Shown piece by piece: positions 15,201-20,848 of a stretch of 20,848 nt of DNA; position 1 is the stretch's first letter, and every line of letters starts with the position of its first letter. The DNA is taken from assembly GCF_000090795.2 (NCBI RefSeq), contig NW_003546585.1, positions 6,755 through 27,602 of the forward strand. The letters run 5' to 3'. A program made the position numbers and the translations under genes. The notes below the pieces were generated by a model. That model was given only the letters and a program-made list of their open reading frames with translations. It did no database searches and was not told the DNA's origin. Origin of the DNA: Amphimedon queenslandica (lineage: Eukaryota; Porifera; Demospongiae; Haplosclerida; Niphatidae).

Positions 15201-16560
15201 GAGACATAAACTAGCTCCTCCCACTCCGGAGGGCAACCAGTGGCTCTGGTTGGGTACCGAAGACGGGATATTGCATGTTTTGAAAGTGGGTGTGGCTTCA
15301 TTGCATGTATCTAGTTCGTTAAGTATTGATATCGGAGCAGCTGTGTTGTGTATTCATTCTGATGAGGATTACGTGTGGGTAGGGCTTAGTAGTGGTCGAA
15401 TTGCACTTTTCAATCTTCATAAAAGTAGGTTTTATTTGTCGAAATATTTTAATATTATTTTTCTAATTATAGGTATTGATAGACCCGAGAGGTTCATATC
15501 AGTTTCTTCTTATCCAATCAAAGCTATTGTGAGTGTGGGGGCGTGTAAACTGGTTGCTACGGGCAACAGGATAGTAGGTGTGAACTCTGAAACACTAACA
15601 TGCAAAGTAAGTGTCTGTATGAACATTTGAATGGATAGTACATGTAAATGCAATAATAGTTTACAATTATAATATTTTTTTAATTCTCAGTATTACCACT
15701 GACTCAAATACTTATCCTCTTTTATTTTATCTTTGCAGGAGTTAGTCAGTTTATCAGATCAAATTGATCAGTTAATAATTCCTCCTCCTACTGTTCAACC
15801 ATCAACCAGTTCAGTCACTCAAACAAAGAGAACTCCAAGTCCAAAGAGTTCTTCACCTACTCCTACGACCAGCAGCAGCTCCAATGCTACTTCTGCTGCT
15901 GGTTTGGTGTTTATTTCTTTAAAGAACTCACTCACTGTTCACATATGCTCTTTTAACGGTGTCGTCATGGAAACTGTTCACACTGTTGATTGTAGCAGCA
16001 GTGTCACATCAGCACTGAGATGTAAGCATAGACCAATGGTATATGTACATGTACCTTTTATGATCATGAGCTAAAAACTGTTGCATTTAGTTATTTTAAA
16101 AATATACATGTACATGTATGTTCTTTTCATTGACATATTGGGTATGTACATGTACTTGATACCAAATTCATAATGTAAAATGTATTTTCTCTTCTTTCCT
16201 GTAGATTATGATCCCATCATTAAGAAACACAAATGCACCAATCCTTACATCACTTCACTAACATGTACACAATCTCAGCTACTGATTGGTACCTCCACTG
16301 GTGTACTTATTACACTATCGCTAGTGGGAGGAGCTAACATTCATCAGCTCCACCCACTAATCAGAGGTCACGTTGATAGAGTGAGTACCCTGGTATCAGT
16401 TCCGCCCACACACACTAATAGTAATTATCAAGTGTTTATAAGTGGTGGCCATGGGCTGGAGGATATTAATAAAGCAAGAGCTAGTGATGATGTATCAGAG
16501 ACTGAGGGATGTCTTCTCTTTTGGTATTTATCGTCTACTAAGAATCAACAGCTGCACTGA
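5318..16560 (+). CDS. ARHGEF17: Rho guanine nucleotide exchange factor, ARHGEF17/ARHGEF10 type, 16 exons, 1390 aa
   Basis: Exons: 5318-6742, 7801-7881, 11020-11184, 11250-11366, 11977-12129, 12279-12383, 12445-12495, 12555-12661, 12737-12825, 13214-13463, 14050-14269, 14590-14797, 14996-15424, 15473-15606, 15739-16021, 16205-16560. All are GT-AG with consistent phases (4173 nt). A RhoGEF catalyses GDP release from Rho-family GTPases. The order here is a disordered N-terminus (1-475), DH (about 476-682), PH (about 690-905) and a C-terminal propeller-like region (about 920-1390). That is the ARHGEF17/ARHGEF10 architecture. The terminal SGGHGLEDINKA...CLLFWYL matches the SGGxGYED...LLLW ending I know from ARHGEF17. 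An in-frame TAG at 5312-5314 sits just upstream of the chosen ATG. ARHGEF17 versus ARHGEF10 is decided mainly on the long N-terminus and C-terminal match. Confidence 0.94.
6743..7800 (+). other. RhoGEF intron 1 (1058 bp)
   Basis: Just inside the donor is a GA run (about 6758-6773), and the last 130 bases are CT-rich, ending in TCTCTTTTTAG. In between are a GT dinucleotide run (about 7135-7146), ACATGTACATGTA near 6836, and unremarkable AT-rich sequence. I see no gene. Confidence 0.7.
9750..9935. repeat. Candidate dispersed element with internal quasi-repeats
   Basis: This stretch has an unusual phrase structure. ATAATGGACACTTTGGG and AAAGTGTCTCTG form an inverted repeat (GACACTTT / AAAGTGTC). 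They are followed by ACAGAGGTGTCC, TATATGGAGGCTATTTTATAGAG, AATGGAGGTGTATGCTATAGAG and GTGTCCATTAAGAGAG. The repeated GGTGTC/GGACAC plus TATAGAG phrases look like a small non-autonomous element or internal tandem duplication. I cannot see terminal inverted repeats or a target-site duplication. The family assignment is open. Confidence 0.45.
10644..10670. repeat. ATT trinucleotide microsatellite
   Basis: About nine uninterrupted ATT units inside RhoGEF intron 2. Confidence 0.9.
11367..11976 (+). other. RhoGEF intron 4 (610 bp)
   Basis: AT-rich with ACATGTACAT palindromes near 11416 and 11538. No exon, RNA gene or element is recognised. The acceptor is CTGCTGTAG|GATC, which restores phase 0. 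Confidence 0.65.
12131..12216. repeat. AAT/TAA microsatellite in RhoGEF intron 5
   Basis: Roughly 25 trinucleotide units, ending in four AAC units, start immediately at the exon 5 donor (CACAG|GTAATAATAAT). The donor itself is therefore part of the repeat. Reading through it gives an artefactual poly-Ile/poly-Asn frame. Confidence 0.9.
12858..13115 (-). repeat. Inverted, diverged copy of the ~176-bp repeat (2 cores, 1 spacer)
   Basis: TTATGTTGTGTAGAAAGTTT at about 12858 and 13043 is the reverse complement of the AAACTTTCTACACAGCATAA core of arrays 1 and 2, with a spacing of 185 bp. The single spacer keeps CCCTGTACTATAGTACATGG, whose reverse complement corresponds to CCATGGTATAGTACAGGG in array 1, and ACATTTTTATAATTTTTTCTG. 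Each core continues into GATTTTTTACGAATTTTTAAAGTTG, a diverged version of the core edge. It lies in RhoGEF intron 9 (12826-13213) and explains most of that intron. Confidence 0.8.
13556..13976 (+). repeat. Tandem array 2 of the ~176-bp repeat (2 spacers, 3 cores)
   Basis: The same family and orientation as array 1, in RhoGEF intron 10 (13464-14049). CTCAAACTTT cores start at about 13591, 13765 and 13945. The array starts at GGGCCATAACTTGAAAAATT and stops right after GCATAAGGACA, the same two phase points as array 1. The spacers again carry AAAATTGGGGGTGATTT and AAAAAACCATGGGCTATAG. Confidence 0.9.
14391..14464. repeat. ACATGT/ATACAT palindromic simple repeat
   Basis: A run of CATATA and ACATGT hexamers in RhoGEF intron 11 (14270-14589). 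It is the longest of many ACATGTACATGT occurrences in the window. The motif is self-complementary, so it could fold on itself in either strand. The rest of this intron shows nothing else. Confidence 0.85.
14590..16560 (+). other. C-terminal beta-propeller-like region, exons 12-16
   Basis: About residues 920-1390. WD-like blades are visible as repeated Trp/Val-x-Gly-x-x-x-Gly strands: WLWLGTEDGILHVLK, VWVGLSSGRIALFNL, LVATGNRIVGVNSETL, GLVFISLKNSLTVHIC, LLIGTSTGVLITLSL and VFISGGHGL...CLLFWYL. A Pro/Ser/Thr-rich disordered insert (about 1000-1060) precedes the first WLGTEDG blade, as in vertebrate ARHGEF17. Exon 15 ends AGA T|GTAAGC and joins exon 16 to read SALRYYDPIIKKHK. The stop is TGA at 16558-16560. 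Confidence 0.87.
15425..15472 (+). other. 48-nt intron, multiple of three and stop-free
   Basis: GTAGGTTTTA...TTCTAATTATAG sits between exons 13 and 14. Removal gives LHKSIDRPERF. Retention adds exactly 16 codons with no stop, so both forms keep the reading frame. It is among the smallest introns in the window, and TTCTAAT could serve as branch site. Confidence 0.75.
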
Positions 16561-16585
16561 CTGACTATCACATGATTAATAACAT

Positions 16586-16591
16586 TTTATT
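16586..16591 (-). terminator. Candidate poly(A) signal of the death/LRR gene
   Basis: TTTATT on the plus strand, AATAAA on the minus strand, about 95 bases past the minus-strand stop. It lies inside the RhoGEF 3' UTR. The same hexamer is kept in the tandem copy (20607-20612), which supports it being functional. Confidence 0.5.
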
Positions 16592-16622
16592 GTTTGTGTA
16601 TAATGTATTGAGATAATTAGTA

Positions 16623-16628
16623 ATTAAA
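16623..16628 (+). terminator. Candidate poly(A) signal of the RhoGEF
   Basis: ATTAAA, 63 bases after the TGA stop and 56 bases before the convergent gene's stop codon. It is called by position and sequence only. Confidence 0.4.
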
Positions 16629-16683
16629 TTTGTGTATTACATGTATTTAAAAATATTAATATTAAAAGTTAAAAATTATCTGT

Positions 16684-17303
16684 CTACAAAAAATGTAATG
16701 TGTCTTTGATATGCCCGTAATAAGGTAAAGTAGTGCAAGTTTTTTTATGTTTTTTGTCTAGCCAGAGTTCCTCTAGTGTATCATTGGTCTTGAGTGATTC
16801 CATCAGTACCACTACTCCATCAGTATCAATGCTAGTACTACGAGTAAGATAAAGGCTACTGAGGGTGTTGTTAGTGCATAAAAGTTCAGCGAGTGACTCT
16901 GCACTAGCTGAAGTGATGCCAGGATTCTTACTGAAATGCAAGTATTTAAGTGTTTCATTACACTTCAGTGATTGTGCTAGTGCAATGACTCCATCATCAC
17001 TTATTGAATTGCGAGTTAGGCTTAAAATTTTCAATGAGTTGTTGGTCCATAGTTGAGAAGGGAATGAGAGGATAATATCAGGTGTTAAGGATGAGGAGAT
17101 TAAGTAAAATTGTGTTATATTTTTTGTCTCAAATACAGTTCGTAATATGAACTGGATACTATCTGATGATGAGCAGCTGATTTTAACGATTTCATGTTTG
17201 TTCTCCAGTTTACTGATTACTTCCTTACATTGATCTACTGATGGATTAGTGAGATGTACTCGCAAACCATCCGGACTCCACTTCACTTTTTCATCCACTT
17301 GTG
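16684..17303 (-). other. Exon 9: NLR/RI-type leucine-rich repeats
   Basis: Residues 696-901. Repeats of about 28 residues follow the L-x-x-L-x-L-x-x-N-x-I-x-D-D-G-x-x-x-L-A-x-x-L-x-x-N-x-T pattern of ribonuclease-inhibitor/NLR LRRs: SLKILSLTRNSISDDGVIAL, TLKYLHFSKNPGITSASAES, TLSSLYLTRSTSIDTDGVVV and TLEELWLD. A short non-LRR tail (TLPYYGHIKDTLHFL) ends the protein. This tail type is shared with the second copy at the window end. Confidence 0.88.
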
Positions 17304-19889
17304 CTAACAAATAATAACATACAAATTGTCAGTTAGTGCAAATGGTTTGATAGAATTACTATACTATTAACATACTGTCACTGTCTTCAAGTTTCAGCTT
17401 GACTAGTTCTATTTCTTGTAGTCTAGTCTCTGACTGTTCCTTCAATGAAGCTTCTTTTTCGAAATCTGTAGAGTTAAGAACAATACATTATAGTGATTTT
17501 CAAAACTTCATGACAAATTACCTTCTGTTTCTTTCAATTCTGTTTCTTTTGAATATTGTTTCAACATATTTTCTTTCTCTAAAAGTTTTTCTTTTAATGA
17601 TGCCCTTTCCTCCTTCAGTTCATTAATCACTTCTTCCTTTAGAACTATTATTATAATTATACTAAAAACTATAGAAATATAAATTATACCATTAATGCTT
17701 TGACTCTTTTTAAGATTCATTTTTAATGCTTCTAATTCTTTTATAATGTTTCCTAATTCTTCCTTGACTGTTGCTAACTCTGTTTTAGTAGCTATTATGT
17801 AAAATACACAGATATATATTTCTTACTTATCAACATTTCATCTCTGTCTCTTAAAGCAGCTTCCAAATCATTAATCTGTACCAACAACTTGTCTGTCCCC
17901 TCTGTATTCTCACTTGGTATCTGTATACAATAAGAAAAAATAAAAATTGAAAATTAAAACTTCCTAATTATTACCTGAGTAGTATTCCATATAGTACAGT
18001 TGCCGAGTATAAAGTCCTTCAATCCTCTCTTTTGCAGTATCTCTATTTTACCAAGGACAGCCATTATCAGTGAGCCAGTGTATTCAGCAGGACAGTAACA
18101 GGCCAATACAACTGATCGACCAGTACCAACTTTATCAATCTGCAAGTGGTACTTAAATTTATTAAGTGGCTCCAATTCATCCAAAACATCATTGATATCC
18201 TGCAGTGTATATTCATCAGGATTCCAGTTGAAGATAAAGGAAACAGTTTCACATAAAAGACGAGATGGAGTAGCAACTGCTTGTAGCTCCTCACCAAGGC
18301 AAAGACTCACTGATATTGACTTACAGAAATTCTTAGCTTCCTCTTTGTAAGACTTAATGACTGGTTTAGCTTCTTCTATGTTGAACTCAGAAGCTAAAGC
18401 TTCAAGGGGACGCAAGTTAATGATATTGCACTTCCTCTTCAATACATTTAATACTTCACCAATAGTTTTCTTGTAAGAAAGCTGAGGCTCCAGATCAGGA
18501 TACCAGATAATAATAAGCTCCTTCATATCTTCAATACTCAATTTCCTTTTTGTAAAAATACGTTTGACTTGCATAAATGCAGAGCCAAATTTCAATCTCA
18601 TGTCTTCAAACTTATCCTTCATATCACGAGGGAAAAGTATTTTATGTCTATCAAATGATGAACCTGTTAAATTAAAAGTTGAATGTTAAACAATTTTGTA
18701 TACTTTCTGAAGTAGTAAACTAGACTTGTGTTTGCAAAATAAATTTTGTTCTGTTTACCTTCAAAAATTAAAAAGTTTAACTCACTGTATTCTTCAAAGA
18801 TAGTATCTCCAATATGAGCAGTATCTGAGAACTTCCTCAATACAGTAACAAACAACTCCAGGTGTTTGTAATTGGAGTGAACAGCATCTCGTACAGCTTT
18901 GAGGAGAACTGCTCTACTGACAGAGACAGAACCTCTGGTAGACATGACACAAGACAGGGTCTCATCAGATATAACCTCTCCACGAAGTAACCTTGCCACA
19001 TGAACTGGTTCAGTAATTGACTGAGAGAGAGCACTGTAATTATTCCTCAATATATCACTAGCACGATCTTCATTACTGACTACTCCCACCTGTGGTTGTA
19101 CTACTGTACTATCATCATCTCGAGGAATTTTCTCTTCTATCAGAAAAATAATATTCATAAATTGGTAATAACTTGACAATAATCAATATTTTACCATATT
19201 TGGTCATGATTTTATTGGCTATATCTCTTGTTTGTGCAACATTAGACAGCACTGTAGCAATATCTTTAAGTTTCCTGTAGTCACTAGACACTGCTTCTTG
19301 CATGGCAGTCAATAGAGTGGTCTTCTTGTCATCCAGTGACCTCCTCTGATCTATCCTCTCCATTTCATCCAGAGTAGCTTCACTTATACATCTCTTAGAG
19401 TATAACAGTTGAGACACTTGTACAGGAGAAACAAGAGCTTCATTCAATGATTGAATATTCCTTTGAAGAATAGAAACTGCCTCAGTAGATGGTGGTACAT
19501 CTATAATAATAAAGATAAGATTGATGTTAGTTAGAGCAGCATGCTCAGACTAGCTTACAAATCGTTTCATGTAATTCCCTCAGATGCATTTCATATCTAT
19601 GAGCAAGTGTAATTTCTCCCACTGCATCTACTCTCAATGCTTCCAGTACTTGTCTCCTACTAGCAGTAGGCTTAGTTTCCAGCCATAGATTGAACATCTC
19701 TACCGTCTTGTGGGCGTCAGTGTGGCCAGTGTGAGCTTCAATACTTTTCAATCGTTTCTGATCCAAGTCAAGCATCGTGCCAACAAGGTACCACTTAATG
19801 CTAACATTAACATGCTCAGTTAGCTCCTTTATAGTTGGAGTAGAGGACAAAAAAGCATTGAAAGAGATTTCCTTGTGTTGAGTAGCCAT
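16684..19889 (-). CDS. Multi-death-fold, coiled-coil, leucine-rich-repeat protein, 9 exons, 901 aa
   Basis: Minus-strand exons: 19889-19559, 19500-19195, 19136-18786, 18663-17975, 17920-17827, 17791-17690, 17644-17522, 17465-17376, 17303-16684. All are GT-AG and phases close over 2706 nt to TAG. The order is a Death domain (about 15-105), two related CARD-like helical repeats (about 120-210 and 238-329), a DED-like helical domain plus an alpha/beta segment (about 345-555), a coiled coil (about 565-695) and NLR-type LRRs (about 790-885). Death-fold domains mediate homotypic assembly in immune and apoptotic signalling, and LRRs usually sense ligands. I see no Walker A/NACHT or NB-ARC motif, no signal peptide and no membrane helix, so it is probably cytosolic. 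I do not recognise a named orthologue; an NLR-like adaptor or receptor role is inferred. Introns are short (36-125 nt). The initiator at 19889 starts MATQHKEISF, just upstream of the Death domain. Confidence 0.88.
17376..17920 (-). other. Exons 5-8: coiled-coil modules
   Basis: Four short exons (94, 102, 123 and 90 nt) encode Glu/Lys/Leu-rich heptad sequence such as ELATVKEELGNIIKELEALK, LKEERASLKEKLLEKENML and LQEIELVKLKLEDSD. Exons 6, 7 and 8 are all phase 1-1, so any one can be skipped or duplicated without a frameshift. They probably form an oligomerisation rod between the death-fold head and the LRR tail. Confidence 0.8.
17975..18663 (-). other. Exon 4: DED-like helical domain plus alpha/beta segment
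   Basis: Residues 330-559. The first half (FEDMRLKFGSAFMQVKRIF, KLSIEDMKELI, IGEVLNVLKRKCNIINLRPL, FNIEEAKPVIKSYKEEAKNF) has the amphipathic spacing of a death-effector-like six-helix domain. The second half (RSVVLACYCPAEYTGSLIMA, LQKRGLKDFILGNCTIWN) has alternating strands and helices that I cannot assign. GTGRS near residue 510 is not a P-loop, since it lacks the GK[ST]. Confidence 0.6.
18786..19136 (-). other. Exon 3: CARD-like helical repeat B
   Basis: Residues 213-329, in a phase 1-1 exon. An acidic linker (EEKIPRDDDSTVVQ) is followed by YSALSQSITEPVHVARLL, EVISDETLSCV, VLLKAVRDAVHSNYKHLELF and a closing HIGDTIFEEYS helix. It is homologous to exon 2 and diverged outside the buried positions. 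The donor TACA|GTGAGT is partly within the last codons, and reading through it makes a false longer frame. Confidence 0.65.
19195..19500 (-). other. Exon 2: CARD-like helical repeat A
   Basis: Residues 111-212, in a symmetrical phase 1-1 exon. The pattern is LNEALVSPVQVSQLL...CISEATLDEM...LLTAMQEAV.S.YRKL..IATVL......DIANKI. It shares P-V-x-V-x-x-L-L, I-S-[ED]-x-T-L, L-L-x-A and A-V-x-S-x-Y-[RK]-x-L with exon 3, so the two exons are duplicates. The CARD assignment is inferred from the helical spacing. Confidence 0.65.
19559..19889 (-). other. Exon 1: Death domain
   Basis: Residues 1-110. TIKELTEHV, then KWYLVGTMLDLDQKRLKSIE followed by HTDAHKTVEMFNLWLETKP and SRRQVLEALR, is the usual Death-domain run: a Trp-bearing helix, a Leu/Asp 'D-x-x-x-L-x-x-I' helix 3, a W-L helix 4 and a V-x-x-L-L/A-L helix 5. 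It ends in phase 1 (ATT T|GTAAGC). Confidence 0.85.
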
Positions 19890-19989
19890 TACTTCCGATT
19901 TCACAAATAACAAACTTACAAGACACGCCCAAACCAGGCAGACCTACCTCTTGTTGTAAAAACATAAATGAATTTTTGCAGCAGCACTG
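19890..19989 (-). promoter_or_regulatory. Short 5' flank of the death/LRR gene
   Basis: Only about 100 bp lie between the initiator and the duplicated RhoGEF tail, so the promoter must be in this segment and/or in the pseudogene copy. The segment contains GGGCGTGTC on the sense strand, at 19922-19930. No TATA box is evident. The duplication junction is at about 19990. Confidence 0.4.
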
Positions 19990-20640
19990 AGCAGTGTAAC
20001 ATCAGCACTGAAATGTAAGTATGGACCAATAGTGCATGTACATGATGTACATCATGTAATCATGAACTAAAAACTGTAATGTTGCATTTTAAATGTACAT
20101 GTACATGTTCTTTTCATTGATATATTGGGTATGTATATATGTAGATCTATGTATACATGTATTTGATACCAAATTCACAATGTAAAGTGTTTTTTCTTAT
20201 CTTCATTCCTGTAGATTATGATCCCATCATAAAGAAACACAAATGCACCAATCCTTACATCACTTCACTAACATGTACACAGTCTCAGTTACTGATTGGT
20301 ACCTCCACTGGTGTCCTTAATACACTATCGCTAGTGAGAGGAGCTAACACTCATTAACTCCACCCACTAGTCAGAGGTCACATTGATAGAGTGAGTACCC
20401 TGGTATCAGTTCTGCCCACACACTCTAATAGTAATTATCAAGTGTTTATAAGTGGTGGCCATGGGCTGGAGGACATTAATAAAGCAAGAGCTTGTGATGA
20501 TGTATCAGAGACTGAGGGCTGTCTTCTCTTTTGGTATTTATCGTCTACTAAGAATCAACAGCTGCACTGACTGACTGTCACATGACTATCACATAATTAA
20601 TAACATTTTATTGTTTGTGTATAATGTATTGAGATAATAG
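19990..20640 (+). pseudogene. Truncated, broken copy of the RhoGEF 3' end (exon 15 end, intron 15, exon 16)
   Basis: AGCAGTGT.ACATCAGCACTGA.ATGTAAG at 19990 copies 15997 onwards. Intron 15 is recognisable, and the exon 16 copy at 20215-20570 aligns without gaps to 16205-16560 with about 16 mismatches in 356 bases by eye. The splice sites are kept, but CAG is TAA at 20355-20357, 48 codons into the exon. Most of the RhoGEF is absent upstream, so this cannot make an exchange factor. It could act as a decoy terminal exon or as the 3' UTR/terminator of the flanking minus-strand gene. The 3' flank, including the antisense AATAAA at 20607-20612, is also conserved. Confidence 0.92.
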
Positions 20641-20670
20641 TCATACATCATAAATTAAAATTATGTAAAA

Positions 20671-20848
20671 TTACTTCTTTAAAAATTTTTTTCTGACTAC
20701 AAATTTTAAAATGTTTTCAATGTCCTTATAGTAAGGTAAAGTAAAACAATTTTTTTTATGTCGTTTGTCAAGTCTGAGTTCCTTTAGTGTATTATTGGTC
20801 TTTAGTAATGCCATCAGTACCAGTACTCCATCAGTATCAATGCTAGTA
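20671..20848 (-). CDS. C-terminal end of a second death/LRR-type gene (partial, runs off window)
   Basis: An open minus-strand frame from the window edge (first full codon 20847) to TAA at 20673-20671, 58 residues. It begins TSIDTDGVLVLMALLKTNNT, aligns with the last LRR and tail of the 16684-19889 gene (LPYYKDIENIL versus LPYYGHIKDTL), and continues 7-8 residues further because its stop differs. It is intact as far as visible. Nucleotide identity over the shared 147 bases is about 80% by eye. By synteny the upstream exons should encode the same death-fold/coiled-coil order, but that is outside the window. Confidence 0.85.
   Translation of the reverse strand, partial: TSIDTDGVLVLMALLKTNNTLKELRLDKRHKKNCFTLPYYKDIENILKFVVRKKFLKK

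Larger units (their letters stand above)
15997..20848. repeat. Tandem segmental duplication, unit ~4.0 kb (second copy incomplete)
   Basis: Position 15997 corresponds to 19990 (offset 3993) and 16205-16560 to 20215-20570 (offset 4010). LRR codons near 16830 correspond to those near 20840. Unit 1 spans about 15997-19989 and holds the RhoGEF tail plus the whole minus-strand death/LRR gene. Unit 2 begins at about 19990 and leaves the window. The left breakpoint is inside RhoGEF exon 15. Confidence 0.92.

Noticed and set aside
18150..18170. GTGRS in the death/LRR protein as a P-loop
   Set aside because: The GK[ST] of a Walker A motif is absent, and there is no downstream Walker B or sensor motif.
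20217..20357. Treating 20157-20357 as a small gene
   Set aside because: It is the start of the duplicated RhoGEF exon 16, ending at the inactivating TAA.

Overview
The window reads as eukaryotic nuclear DNA from an early-branching animal. A demosponge such as Amphimedon is my best guess. The reasons are AT-rich non-coding DNA, compact genes with many short GT-AG introns, metazoan families (TMEM144, an ARHGEF17-type RhoGEF), and a sponge/cnidarian-style death-fold plus LRR gene. The organism is inferred, not demonstrated. All exon chains below were built by hand from splice sites, reading frame and family similarity. In each complete gene the exon phases close exactly from ATG to stop.

Layout: (1) 1-946 is AT-rich flank with no gene I can support. 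(2) 4929 down to 947, minus strand, is an 11-exon TMEM144 orthologue (443 aa). (3) 4930-5317 is a 388-bp head-to-head intergenic segment and a candidate bidirectional promoter. (4) 5318-16560, plus strand, is a 16-exon RhoGEF of the ARHGEF17/ARHGEF10 type (1390 aa): disordered N-terminus, DH, PH, and a C-terminal beta-propeller-like region. (5) 19889 down to 16684, minus strand, is a 9-exon gene (901 aa) with a Death domain, two one-exon CARD-like repeats, a DED-like helical domain with an alpha/beta segment, a coiled coil, and NLR-type leucine-rich repeats. It has no visible NACHT/NB-ARC ATPase. It is tail-to-tail with the RhoGEF. (6) From about 19990 to the window end a tandem copy begins. 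It holds a broken copy of the RhoGEF tail (pseudogene) and the C-terminal LRR end of a second death/LRR-type gene that runs off the window.

The most interesting material is at the right end. A unit of about 4.0 kb, made of the RhoGEF 3' tail plus the whole death/LRR gene, has been tandemly duplicated. The useless RhoGEF exon copy is about 95% identical to its source, while the adjoining LRR coding sequence is only about 80% identical. That fits a rapidly diversifying innate-immune-type receptor or adaptor gene array.

The non-coding DNA has its own structure. A tandem repeat of about 176 bp occurs at three loci and in both orientations, and every array begins and ends with the same core of about 65 bp. 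The palindrome ACATGTACATGT is scattered through introns and intergenic DNA but absent from exons. Several introns carry GA repeats just inside the 5' splice site and CT repeats just before the 3' splice site.
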